From a virus, in the IMG/VR virus record IMGVR_UViG_3300032284_001640, positions 1 through 35,064 of that record: DNA of 35,064 nt; one strand, 5' to 3'. Below the pieces are notes generated by a model, which was not told where the DNA came from, did no database searches, and worked only from the letters and a program-made list of their open reading frames with translations. This document shows positions 22,619-30,371 of this stretch, one piece after another (positions within the stretch are counted from its first letter, which is position 1; the number at the start of each line of letters is the position of its first letter). The position numbers and the translations under genes are program-made.

Positions 22619-23068
22619 TTACAACCTGTCCAAATAATTGTTGCGCTCAACGAAGCCACCGACATCGTCGTAAAACGCATCGTTGTGCTCACGGGTGTAT
22701 TCGTCGTCGGTTTGGAGCAACGATTTCTTGTGGAAACCGTGACGCAATGATTCGGCGCTCAACTCAAAGTTGGTCACGTCGCCCTGCGCTAAGTCGGTCG
22801 GAAAGTTGCCAGCAGTGTTCACGCCCATCTGGCGGATGTCGGCGTATTCCTGATCTTCAATATCCATCCCGGGCGGCAACGAATTAAAGAGCGCAGCGTT
22901 GTTCATTGCTTTGCTGTCGTTGTCACCGCCCGGCCTTCCTTCGCGACCAAGAGCGCCTTTCTTTGCGCGCATTTCGTAATCAGTTACCCAGCCATGTTCG
23001 TTCTCGGCTTTCGAGTTGTAGTCTTCACCAAAGGTGACCTGAAACTTTTCCTGAACGACTTTTGGCAT
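22619..23068 (-). CDS. Virion-region protein, duplicated family copy B
   Basis: 149 aa, polar and charged. It shares with the next gene upstream (23084-23566) the order MPK at the start and a conserved block in the middle: NSLPPGMDIEDQE (63-75), then DIRQM. Outside that block the two differ, with this copy ending in an acidic, aromatic tail (HNDAFYDDVGGFVERNNYLD). GGAG lies nine bases before the start. It is placed between coat/decoration and tail genes; a structural or assembly role is likely but unproven. Confidence 0.7.
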   Translation of the reverse strand: MPKVVQEKFQVTFGEDYNSKAENEHGWVTDYEMRAKKGALGREGRPGGDNDSKAMNNAALFNSLPPGMDIEDQEYADIRQMGVNTAGNFPTDLAQGDVTNFELSAESLRHGFHKKSLLQTDDEYTREHNDAFYDDVGGFVERNNYLDRL

Positions 23069-23083
23069 GGCTGGGGTCTCCGA

Positions 23084-23566
23084 TTAGATTTTCGCGTTGC
23101 CCTTCTTGTTCGTCATTTCCTGACGGCCCATGTCGAGCGTATCAGGCATCTGCGAACCCTCAGAGCGAACCACCCAACCATCGCCAGGAAACGACAGGCC
23201 GCCTTCGTAGGCCACCATCTTCATTTCGCGAATGTCGGAGATTTCTTGATCTTCAATATCCATCCCCGGAGGCAGGCTGTTGTACAGCGCATTGACGCCG
23301 TACACCAAACCTTTCTTCGCGAGATAGCCATTGTCTTTCACGCCCACCATTTCGTTGCGCGCCATGAAAGCAGAGTCAGGCAGCACATCCACGTCAGCAA
23401 CTTCGGTATTCTTCATTTCGTGACGAGACTGGCCGCGAGCATTCGCAGACTTAATGACATCCTCCATATTCGGAGCCATGTCACCGTACATCTTCGTCGC
23501 GAGCTGGTCCGCAGTCACCTGCGGCGTCTCGTATTGTTTGCGGCCCTGCTGATTTATTTTCGGCAT
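23084..23566 (-). CDS. Virion-region protein, duplicated family copy A
   Basis: 160 aa, polar. It carries NSLPPGMDIEDQE (97-109) and DIREM, matching copy B, and internal repeats of the form R-x-E-M near 'RHEMKNTEVADVD', 'ARNEMVGVKD' and 'GRQEMTNKKG', suggesting a small repeated unit. GGAG precedes the start. It lies next to the putative decoration and coat genes. No database family is recognised by eye. Confidence 0.7.
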   Translation of the reverse strand: MPKINQQGRKQYETPQVTADQLATKMYGDMAPNMEDVIKSANARGQSRHEMKNTEVADVDVLPDSAFMARNEMVGVKDNGYLAKKGLVYGVNALYNSLPPGMDIEDQEISDIREMKMVAYEGGLSFPGDGWVVRSEGSQMPDTLDMGRQEMTNKKGNAKI

Positions 23567-23580
23567 TTCAATTACTCCGA

Positions 23581-24123
23581 TTAGGCGGTGAGGTTAGCGA
23601 GCGGCTGAACCTGCCAGTCCACAGTCAACACAGCGGCAGCGGTTGCATCCGTACCGCCCGTGATGGTGATGACGTCGCCCGGGTTGATGGCGGTTCCGTA
23701 CAGGCCGGCGGTGCCAGTCGAGCTGTTCAGCGCCTGCGTGTACCACGAACCCACCACGCCAGTGCTCGTGCCAGAGTTCACCGTCGAATAAATGTCCGGC
23801 GAGAATTGAGCCAGAGTGGCCGTGGCGAACGACGCAGCAGCACCAGCGGCAGCGGTGTTATAAACACGCGTCACGGTGTACTGGTTGTTGTTCGCGTGGA
23901 CGGTCAGCGTGTTAGAGCCGTTGTTGTAATACTGGGTCTTCGTGTATGTGGAGGTGCCGGCAGCCGTAAGGCCAACCGTCACCGCCATCAGCTGTAGCGT
24001 TGAGTGCGCCACAAACTTGGTGGTGCTGTTCGCGCCAGCGGCGACCGTAGCGATCCAAGTGCCACGAGCCAGATAGCTGGCGTGGTCGTAACCAAAGTTG
24101 GTTTGCGTGTTGTTAAGTGCCAT
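23581..24123 (-). CDS. Putative head decoration or structural protein
   Basis: 180 aa, rich in T, A, S, N and V, beta-type (e.g. LTAAGTSTYTKTQYYNNGSN, INPGDVITITGGTDATAA). It is the gene directly after the coat gene with only 12 bases between, a usual place for decoration proteins. GGAG lies ahead of the start. No motif confirms the assignment. Confidence 0.5.
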   Translation of the reverse strand: MALNNTQTNFGYDHASYLARGTWIATVAAGANSTTKFVAHSTLQLMAVTVGLTAAGTSTYTKTQYYNNGSNTLTVHANNNQYTVTRVYNTAAAGAAASFATATLAQFSPDIYSTVNSGTSTGVVGSWYTQALNSSTGTAGLYGTAINPGDVITITGGTDATAAAVLTVDWQVQPLANLTA

Positions 24124-24135
24124 GTGTGCTGCTCC

Positions 24136-25107
24136 TTAAGCCGCCGAGTCCCACTTCACGATACGAACGTTCGTAGCGAGAGTGTGGACGATGCCAAAAC
24201 CGCCGAGGTAGTACCACGCGATGCCTTTGCTTCTTCCGTAATCCGTGGGGATTTTCCCGCGCATTTCTTCAGGCACCGCGATGGCTTCCGCCACCGTGTC
24301 GTTGCCGAAGAAGAAGCACCAATCGCTCGCGCCAGCAGACCACGCAGTCGTGGTGATACCGTCCGTACCCGTGCCTTTTGCTACGGAAGTTTGCTCAATG
24401 AACCGTACGTTCTCGTAGCGCCCTATCTCACCGTTCATGATCAACGCGAAACCAGTGTCAGAATACTGATGGATGGTTTCAAGGTTGTTCTTAAGCGTGC
24501 GCAGCGTGGTCGGCCATGCAAGGCTGTAATAGTCGTCAGCGATGTAGGCCGGAATATTGCGTTCCTTCATCGTGTCAACAATGGCCTTGACGTGGCCGTT
24601 GTTGAGCGCCACCGAGTTGGTCAGCGTCGCCGTGCCGTTTGTGGTCAGCGTGACCGCCGTGGTGCTGGTGCCGGCAGTCGGAACCACGCGAAGCAGGGTC
24701 TGGTTAAACTGAGTCCAAGCAGCACGGTCAAGCCATTTGACGCAGTCGTTCTTCAAAACCTTTTTGATAACGTCTTCGATCGGGAACTTCGACAGGTTGT
24801 CGAGCTTGCCCGAGTACGGAATCGAGTTGCCGGCCTCGGTGATCGTCAACGTGCCCTGAACAATCGTAAAATTAGTTTCGGGCATCGTGTTGGTTTCAGT
24901 CAGCACCGAACCAGCGGTGGCGACGTCAGAGAACACGTCCCAAGTGAAAAGGTCGCCCTTCTTTTTGCCCTGCTGACTGATGTCATGCACGTCGGCAAAC
25001 TGACGGAACTTGACGAGCGGCTGCACGTTGGCGCGCAGCACGTTGGAAAGCTGGCGGCTGTACATATAGCCACCCAGCGAGTTAACAGCCCAAACCTGAC
25101 CAGCCAT
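24136..25107 (-). CDS. Major capsid protein
   Basis: 323 aa. Position after the scaffold gene, a perfect AGGAGG ribosome site and pattern all support a HK97-fold coat: an N-terminal arm (NSLGGYMYSRQLSNVLRANV), an E-loop-like stretch (about 45-95, KKGDLFTWDVFSDVATAGSV), a spine helix (FPIEDVIKKVLKNDCVKWLD), and a C-terminal PEEMRGKIPTDYGRSKGIAW then GIVHTLATNVRIVKWDS. This last block resembles N4-gp56-type and related podophage coats more than P22 gp5, which is 430 aa. It builds the icosahedral shell around the scaffold. Confidence 0.82.
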   Translation of the reverse strand: MAGQVWAVNSLGGYMYSRQLSNVLRANVQPLVKFRQFADVHDISQQGKKKGDLFTWDVFSDVATAGSVLTETNTMPETNFTIVQGTLTITEAGNSIPYSGKLDNLSKFPIEDVIKKVLKNDCVKWLDRAAWTQFNQTLLRVVPTAGTSTTAVTLTTNGTATLTNSVALNNGHVKAIVDTMKERNIPAYIADDYYSLAWPTTLRTLKNNLETIHQYSDTGFALIMNGEIGRYENVRFIEQTSVAKGTGTDGITTTAWSAGASDWCFFFGNDTVAEAIAVPEEMRGKIPTDYGRSKGIAWYYLGGFGIVHTLATNVRIVKWDSAA

Positions 25108-25116
25108 GACGGCCTC

Positions 25117-26058
25117 CTATGAACGTTTGTGAATGATCGGCCGACCCTGACCCCGAGCACTAGCCATCTTGCTGATGGTCGTCTCGTAGGTCTCGTCGTC
25201 TCCCTCGTCGCCGTCTACCGCCTGCCGTCCTCCAGCTGCCGGTAAACTGCGAACCGACGCTTTGCGAGCCTCTTTCTGGCTTCGAGCCAAATCCGTCGTC
25301 ACGCCGAGTTGATTCCGCAGTTGTCCCAGATAGCTGCGAGCATCATCGCCAACCATCTTGAGCCGCGCTTTGAAATCCATCTCTGGATTCTGCTGCGCGA
25401 GTTCTGCGTCCACCTGCACGGCCCTCTGCCGTACCGGGTCAATCTTCAGCACGTCGGCGTATTCGGATTCAAACCAGTCCACGGCCTGCCGAAACGTCAA
25501 CCGACCATCTATGCGTCCGTCCACAGCGCGCAACACGTCCGTTTCGGATGGTGTTCGCTCCAAGCGCCGTGCCAACTCGTCAATGGCTTCCTGCTCACCC
25601 ATCAAAGCCCGCGTGAGCATATCGCGGACGCCGGTCTCCCGGCTTTGAGGCTCGTCCGTAGATGGAACCCCGGAGATATTCTGCGCCGCCTGCTTGGCGT
25701 TGCGCAAGTACTCATCAGCGGCTGTGACCTTGCTGCTCGTCTCCCGGAGCTGCTGGAGCGTCAACCACTTTTCTTGCCCGTTCACGATGATTCGGTAATA
25801 GGTCTCGCCGTTGGTTTCCCGCACATCGTCAGCACCGTGGCTGCGCGCTTCGGTGACGTCTTCAGGCTCTGCGTCCGGTACTTCGTCGCCCGGCTCTTCG
25901 CGGTCCTGCCACGTCTCCTCTTCAACGTCCTCGATGTCGCGCTCTTCGTCGCCCTGATTCGCAATCGCGTTCAGGCGCTCGAGGCGCTCGTTGTTGCGCT
26001 GCTCGTTAGCCCTCGTGGCCTCAGCCATGCGCTTGGCTTCTTCTTCCGTCATGCTCAT
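25117..26058 (-). CDS. Capsid scaffolding protein
   Basis: 313 aa, near P22 scaffold size (303 aa), directly before the coat gene. It is highly charged, with an acidic N-terminal third (NQGDEERDIEDVEEETWQDR and DEVPDAEPEDV), helices in the middle, and a basic C terminus (ARGQGRPIIHKRS) that would contact coat protein. The start at 26058 has GGAGG and overlaps the previous stop (ATGA); a second ATG is two codons in. Scaffold directs prohead assembly and is then removed. Confidence 0.82.
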   Translation of the reverse strand: MSMTEEEAKRMAEATRANEQRNNERLERLNAIANQGDEERDIEDVEEETWQDREEPGDEVPDAEPEDVTEARSHGADDVRETNGETYYRIIVNGQEKWLTLQQLRETSSKVTAADEYLRNAKQAAQNISGVPSTDEPQSRETGVRDMLTRALMGEQEAIDELARRLERTPSETDVLRAVDGRIDGRLTFRQAVDWFESEYADVLKIDPVRQRAVQVDAELAQQNPEMDFKARLKMVGDDARSYLGQLRNQLGVTTDLARSQKEARKASVRSLPAAGGRQAVDGDEGDDETYETTISKMASARGQGRPIIHKRS

Positions 26059-26339
26059 TGTTGTTCCTCCAACATCTGCAGGGCTTGTAGCCCGTCTTGA
26101 ATGGCGTATGCCAGCCAGTCGCGGAAATTTCGCGCCCGGGTAATCGTGGCCTGCTCGGCCAGAATGTCTTTGATGGCGAGCGTGTGCGCGTTGTTGATCA
26201 AACGCTCGGTCGCCTGCTCCTCTTCTTCCTGCGTTTTCGATAGCAGATAAACGCCGATATCCGATTCAAGGAAGGCTTCCACCTGCTTGCCGAACACCGC
26301 TACGTTAACTACCGGGTCTTTATCATTCAGGCGCTTCAT
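26055..26339 (-). CDS. Hypothetical helical protein before the scaffold gene
   Basis: 94 aa, mainly helical and acidic (LESDIGVYLLSKTQEEEEQA, then DWLAYAIQDGLQALQMLEEQ). Coupled by ATGA overlaps to both neighbours. Similar small helical proteins sit between portal and scaffold in aquatic podophages; role unknown, perhaps an assembly factor. Confidence 0.65.
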   Translation of the reverse strand: MKRLNDKDPVVNVAVFGKQVEAFLESDIGVYLLSKTQEEEEQATERLINNAHTLAIKDILAEQATITRARNFRDWLAYAIQDGLQALQMLEEQQ

Positions 26340-27226
26340 TTTTCACGCTCAACTTTGTTCAATTTCACTCCCGGCACCATTAAGTAACTTGTCCCATGTT
26401 CGTCAGACATTTCTACAGCATGAAATCCCAATTCTTTGGCGATTCTTCCTCTTAGCTTTTGAGCAATTAAAGCAGGGTCATCCAGTTTGGCATCCGAAAG
26501 ATTGGCCGATTCGGCATATTCGTTGCCTGATTCTTCAATAATTGCTTTCCAAGCGTCGTCAAAATTATCGTCGTTTTCTGTTATTCCGGTAATTTTCTGG
26601 AATGCTTTTTTGGTTTTTTCATAGGGGATTTCATAGTTCAAATCGTAGTGCGTCAAAATTTTGTGTTCTGGAATGTCGGCGTAATAATTGAATCCAGACC
26701 CATGAGACTTTGCGGATTGCAAATCTGCGGAACCAAAAAAACCATCGAAAGAACCTCCTTTCGGAACTTCAGAAAACTCACCATGACCGCCATGGTACAA
26801 ACGAACCATGCTGGGAACTTTCTTTTCTGTTGCCAAAACGGCAGACCCAATTCCTTTTACGGCGCCGGCCGCTTTGGATGCTGCACCAGCTCCTTTTGCT
26901 ACGACGCCTAAAGGCAATGCACCTGCCATATCCAGCGCTGCAGGCTTTATTAATTGTCTTCCTGCTCGAGTATCTGCAAGCACATAAGGCTCCCCTTCCG
27001 CCATGCGTTGCGCGGCTTCTGGTGCCTGACCCAATAAGAAATGGCTTACCGCCTGACCATATGGGTTGCTGGCGGGGAACAGATTTTTAACCGCTTGCAA
27101 ATACGGGGACACAGCTTGCCCGAATTGCATGGATAACGTTGGCGGAACGCTGGATGCGTAACCGTCAGCTTGGCTTTGTTGGGCCCACGCGTTTTTTAAC
27201 GTTAATCCGTTTTGCTCGTCCGTCAC
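26336..27226 (-). CDS. ADP-ribosyltransferase-like protein in the head gene cluster
   Basis: 296 aa, beginning with GTG inside the portal stop (GTGA). The N-terminal half has an Ala/Gly-rich, mildly hydrophobic stretch (about 96-132), like other injected proteins. The C-terminal half (about 140-292) shows the phage polyvalent-type ART layout: VRLYHGGHGEFSEV (141-154, H145), DGFFGSADLQSA (161-172) and LGFHAVEMSDEHGTSYLMVP (266-285) with an acidic residue before the final strand. If active, it would transfer ADP-ribose from NAD to a target protein. The 3' half is distinctly AT-rich compared with portal and scaffold. Packaged and injected use is inferred; an inactive structural role is possible. 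Confidence 0.6.
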   Translation of the reverse strand: MTDEQNGLTLKNAWAQQSQADGYASSVPPTLSMQFGQAVSPYLQAVKNLFPASNPYGQAVSHFLLGQAPEAAQRMAEGEPYVLADTRAGRQLIKPAALDMAGALPLGVVAKGAGAASKAAGAVKGIGSAVLATEKKVPSMVRLYHGGHGEFSEVPKGGSFDGFFGSADLQSAKSHGSGFNYYADIPEHKILTHYDLNYEIPYEKTKKAFQKITGITENDDNFDDAWKAIIEESGNEYAESANLSDAKLDDPALIAQKLRGRIAKELGFHAVEMSDEHGTSYLMVPGVKLNKVEREK

Positions 27227-29403
27227 CGTTGCATGGCTCCAAGCTGTTCAGCACCCGGCAAACCTTGCCCTGGCATTGCCTGCGCCGGAGTCTGCGGACG
27301 TGGCACCGGACCAGCGGGTGCAGCGCCCGGTTGCTGCTGCATCGCCTTCTGCGCCGCCGACGATTCGAGCATGTCTTTCTGCGCAAGATGCTTGGCGTAG
27401 AGTTGAAGGTTCTGGTGCGTGTCTTCCTTGTCGGCCAGCAGGAGTTTGACGATGTTGTCCTGCCGGTTGGTTTCCAGTTTGACTTGATTGGCTTCGCTCT
27501 TGTCCTTGCGCTCCTGCATCAGTTTCTGAATGGCCTGCATCAGTTGCTGATTCTGCTGCTGGAGTTTGATGACCTCGGGGTCATTGCCGATGGTGAACCT
27601 CTCGCCATCCTGATAACCAGACAGCGCCGCAATTTCTTTCCAGACTTCCGACAAATTCATGCCCGGCGGTGGTCGGGAGGCGACGGCCGCGAACGAGTTG
27701 ATGCCGGCGAGGAACTTTTGCATCTTGGTCACCGGGTCGGTGTTGCCCATGCCGACGTTCACGTTGACGACCATTTCCTTTTCAAGCAGGTCGTCCGTCA
27801 CTTTGTCCATGCCAGCCTTCTGGAATTGCTTCGATTTCTGGCCAGCCAGATTCAAAATGTTCTGGTCGGTTTCGTAGTGCTGCTCGAGTAGAACCAACTG
27901 GCGCAGGATGGGCACTACAAAGGTTTCTGAGTACGTCATCAGTGCGTACTCGGTCAGCATGTTGGCCGGTGCCTGAAGCAGCGTCATGGCTCTGGCAGGC
28001 TCACGTGGTGACCTTGCGGTTTGCACGCTCGCGCTGCTGAAGTTCCCAACCAGCTCGTCGAAGTTTGCGGTATTGCGGTCTTCCTCGAGGTACGCACTCT
28101 GCGTCACGTCCTGCCACTGATTCTCGACCACGTCGGCAGTCGGGTCGTCCATGAGAACAACGCGCCCGGGAACGTTGCGCACCAGTGCCGGTAGGTCAAC
28201 ATTCTTCCCGCGCTTGGCGAAGTAGCCCTTATTGAGCACGAACTTCACGTTATCCAACCGCTGGTTTTTGATTTCGTTTATCTCTTCCTGCAGGTCCTTC
28301 ACAAGATTGGGCAGCGGCTGCGCCATTGGCTTGTGCGTCTCGATCATCATCGAGCCCATCACGTACGGCCGGCGCCCATGAAACACCGTCATTTCCAGCG
28401 GCTCTGGGTCGGTCAACATTCGTTCGCTGCGCAGAGTGAGGAACTCGTAGTCGGTGCCGTCCCAGCGATGGATGTGCCGATGCACGAACACGATGTCGTA
28501 ATCCGACACAGATCGCCGCTCAAGCGCTGGGTCCTGCTGATTGCCCACGCGCGTGCGTCGCGTCGAGTCGTCTGCACCGTCGGCCACCAGCGCGCTGTCT
28601 GGATAGGATTTCCACTGCCGGCCCTTGGGGTCTGGGCGTGCCATGCGGGCCTTCACGTCAACCGCAAACATCGGAATGACGTGAATCAGGTAGGGCGAGG
28701 AATTGATGGGGTCTGTCCAGTTGGCAGACGGGTCGAACCTGAAATTTTCGATGGGCACCAAGTCCACGCACGGTTTGTCTTCGTGGCGAACCAACTTACC
28801 TTTGGCGTCTCGTTTCATCGAATAACGCCAGTAAACATGCGCCACGGATGCGCCCTGAATCTGCGCATCCTGCATACCGCCCAGGACAATCTGAAACCAC
28901 GGAATAGACTTCGTGAGCCGGTATTGCAGAAGCTGCTGCATCACGTCTGCCGACACACGCTCCTGCTGGTCGTTCTGGTTCTGCGCACTGACGCTGATGC
29001 GGTCGAGATTGGAGAAGAACGCCGCGGCCGCAGCGGCCTCATTCTTGCGCACGATGGCCCGGGTCTTCGGGACGAACAGGTGCGAGCGCTTCTTGAAGAT
29101 TTCCGAATTGTACTTGCTGTCGCCCGGATGCTGGTTGTTGAACGCCCGAATGGAATCGTCCCATAGCCGGCGATAGTTCGAATCGACGAACGACGTTGAG
29201 AACCGCCACGCGTCTTTGGCTCTGCGCGTCCAGTTGGGCTGGTCGGTCTCGTATTCGAACTCTTCTTCTTCGGTGTCGTACTGCTCAGGCTCGGCACCGC
29301 CGTCGTCCATGTTCTCGCTGCCGAGCAACCACAGCGGTGCGTCGCCAGATTTCGGGTCTTGGATGCTGGGCGGCTGCGGACGGGACTGCGTGCTCTCGCT
29401 CAT
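27223..29403 (-). CDS. Portal protein, P22 type
   Basis: 726 aa, the same size as P22 gp1 (725 aa). It forms the dodecameric ring through which DNA enters and leaves. The core is seen from about 55 (NWTRRAKDAWRFSTSFVDSN) to 620, with the stem/clip region PNLVKDLQEEINEIKNQRLD (about 360-380) and a wing region before it. The C terminus (about 625-726) is a long Gln/Lys-rich helix then Pro/Gln-rich tail, matching the barrel helix of P22-type portals. ATG at 29403 overlaps the preceding stop (ATGA). Confidence 0.9.
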   Translation of the reverse strand: MSESTQSRPQPPSIQDPKSGDAPLWLLGSENMDDGGAEPEQYDTEEEEFEYETDQPNWTRRAKDAWRFSTSFVDSNYRRLWDDSIRAFNNQHPGDSKYNSEIFKKRSHLFVPKTRAIVRKNEAAAAAAFFSNLDRISVSAQNQNDQQERVSADVMQQLLQYRLTKSIPWFQIVLGGMQDAQIQGASVAHVYWRYSMKRDAKGKLVRHEDKPCVDLVPIENFRFDPSANWTDPINSSPYLIHVIPMFAVDVKARMARPDPKGRQWKSYPDSALVADGADDSTRRTRVGNQQDPALERRSVSDYDIVFVHRHIHRWDGTDYEFLTLRSERMLTDPEPLEMTVFHGRRPYVMGSMMIETHKPMAQPLPNLVKDLQEEINEIKNQRLDNVKFVLNKGYFAKRGKNVDLPALVRNVPGRVVLMDDPTADVVENQWQDVTQSAYLEEDRNTANFDELVGNFSSASVQTARSPREPARAMTLLQAPANMLTEYALMTYSETFVVPILRQLVLLEQHYETDQNILNLAGQKSKQFQKAGMDKVTDDLLEKEMVVNVNVGMGNTDPVTKMQKFLAGINSFAAVASRPPPGMNLSEVWKEIAALSGYQDGERFTIGNDPEVIKLQQQNQQLMQAIQKLMQERKDKSEANQVKLETNRQDNIVKLLLADKEDTHQNLQLYAKHLAQKDMLESSAAQKAMQQQPGAAPAGPVPRPQTPAQAMPGQGLPGAEQLGAMQR

Positions 29404-29759
29404 CGGAAACTCTCCTGCTTAAACCGCCACGACATCGGCACGATGGCCGGCTCACCAGTCCATGCACCACGCTTGAGACCAAACGCCTCCAGCAGCTGCC
29501 CGCCGAACTCAACCGCCGAGCGCTGAATTTCTCTCGGCGTGCCCAGCTTGTTGCGTGGCAGAAGTGACGCGAAACCTTCCCGGCCCAGCTCTTCGGCCAC
29601 CGCGCCTGCAATCAACAGATGGCGAACCACGATGCCGCCGCCCTGAAATCCAACAATCCACGGATGGTTTGGGTAGTGCTGGTTCAGCGCCTTGCCGACC
29701 TCGAGGGCCAGTTCCATCTGACTCCGCTCCTCGGGGTCGCCTTGTTCCATGATGTGCAT
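29400..29759 (-). CDS. Hypothetical protein next to the portal gene
   Basis: 119 aa from ATG 29759, which lies one base after the previous stop; upstream starts would overlap that gene. The centre has NHPWIVGFQGGGIVVRHLLI and REGFASLLPRNKLGTPREIQ, a compact conserved-looking domain with one semi-hydrophobic helix. The family is not recognised. Its coupling to portal (ATGA) suggests a head-related or assembly role. Confidence 0.65.
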   Translation of the reverse strand: MHIMEQGDPEERSQMELALEVGKALNQHYPNHPWIVGFQGGGIVVRHLLIAGAVAEELGREGFASLLPRNKLGTPREIQRSAVEFGGQLLEAFGLKRGAWTGEPAIVPMSWRFKQESFR

Positions 29760-29760
29760 G

Positions 29761-30132
29761 TTAGGTACTCGGTGGTTCGTAGAAGCCAGTATTGCCACGG
29801 TCGGTCGAGTCGAAGCCTCGGCCATTGCTGAACTCGTAAACTCGGTGGTCTGGCGCTGAGAACTCGCTGCCCCACGCCCGGCGGACCATCTCGTTCCAGC
29901 TGAACTGGCGAGTCGTCACGGGCAGGCCAAGGTCTGGTGGAACGCCGCGCCGCTGGTCTTGTGCCGGATACAGATACAGCGAGTAGTAGCCATCGGCTGA
30001 CCACTGCGCGTATTGCCCGCCTGATGATGGAGTGCTCGGGCTTGACGCATAACCTGGCGAACCGCTGGCGTTGATTAAGACGCTATCAGCAGTGAACGCA
30101 AGCGAGTTTTGCCATGCGTTGCTATCCGCCAT
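29761..30132 (-). CDS. Hypothetical virion-region protein
   Basis: 123 aa from ATG 30132 with GAGG about seven bases upstream. Rich in Y, S, G and P (SGSPGYASSPSTPSSGGQYA), soluble, no helices obvious, ending EFSNGRGFDSTDRGNTGFYE. It could be a small structural protein. The family is unknown. The start overlaps the stop of the 39-aa gene. Confidence 0.6.
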   Translation of the reverse strand: MADSNAWQNSLAFTADSVLINASGSPGYASSPSTPSSGGQYAQWSADGYYSLYLYPAQDQRRGVPPDLGLPVTTRQFSWNEMVRRAWGSEFSAPDHRVYEFSNGRGFDSTDRGNTGFYEPPST

Positions 30133-30241
30133 AACGTGCCTCATACCATGCCGAGAAAACTTCGTCGCGCATGACTTCCGCAATCTGCTGCGCGGACAGT
30201 TGGCCGGAACGGATGCAATCAGCTAGGAGTTGGTAGGTCAT
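30122..30241 (-). CDS. Very small conserved-looking phage protein
   Basis: 39 aa: a single helical unit (YQLLADCIRSGQLSAQQIAE) then VFSAWYEARYGG. It is below common length cutoffs but overlaps genes at both ends (23 bases before, 11 after), which supports translation. The pattern 'LLADCIRSGQLSAQQIAEV' looks like a conserved small phage family. Function unknown. Confidence 0.55.
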   Translation of the reverse strand: MTYQLLADCIRSGQLSAQQIAEVMRDEVFSAWYEARYGG

Positions 30242-30371
30242 GGCGTTGTTCGACAACTTGTTGCTGGATTTTCTGGAAAACGGCTACCGATAATTTAAGT
30301 GGCATTTGCCCAAGCGCCTCAATTACGATGGCTAATTCTTGATCGGTCAATTTCAGGGTGATGTTGTTCAT
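30219..30371 (-). CDS. Very small helical protein
   Basis: 50 aa, beginning MNNITLKLTDQELAIVIEAL and reading QMPLKLSVAVFQKIQQQVVE. The ATG overlaps the fibre gene stop (ATGA), with no separate ribosome site, so translation is probably coupled. This 'LTDQELAIVIEALGQMPLK' form is a familiar small protein beside phage tail-fibre and portal genes, with no known function. Confidence 0.6.
   Translation of the reverse strand: MNNITLKLTDQELAIVIEALGQMPLKLSVAVFQKIQQQVVEQRHDLPTPS

Noticed and set aside
24004-25122. 372-aa plus-strand frame opposite the capsid gene
   Set aside because: Antisense of the coat codons, Arg/Val/His-rich, no ribosome site or family pattern.
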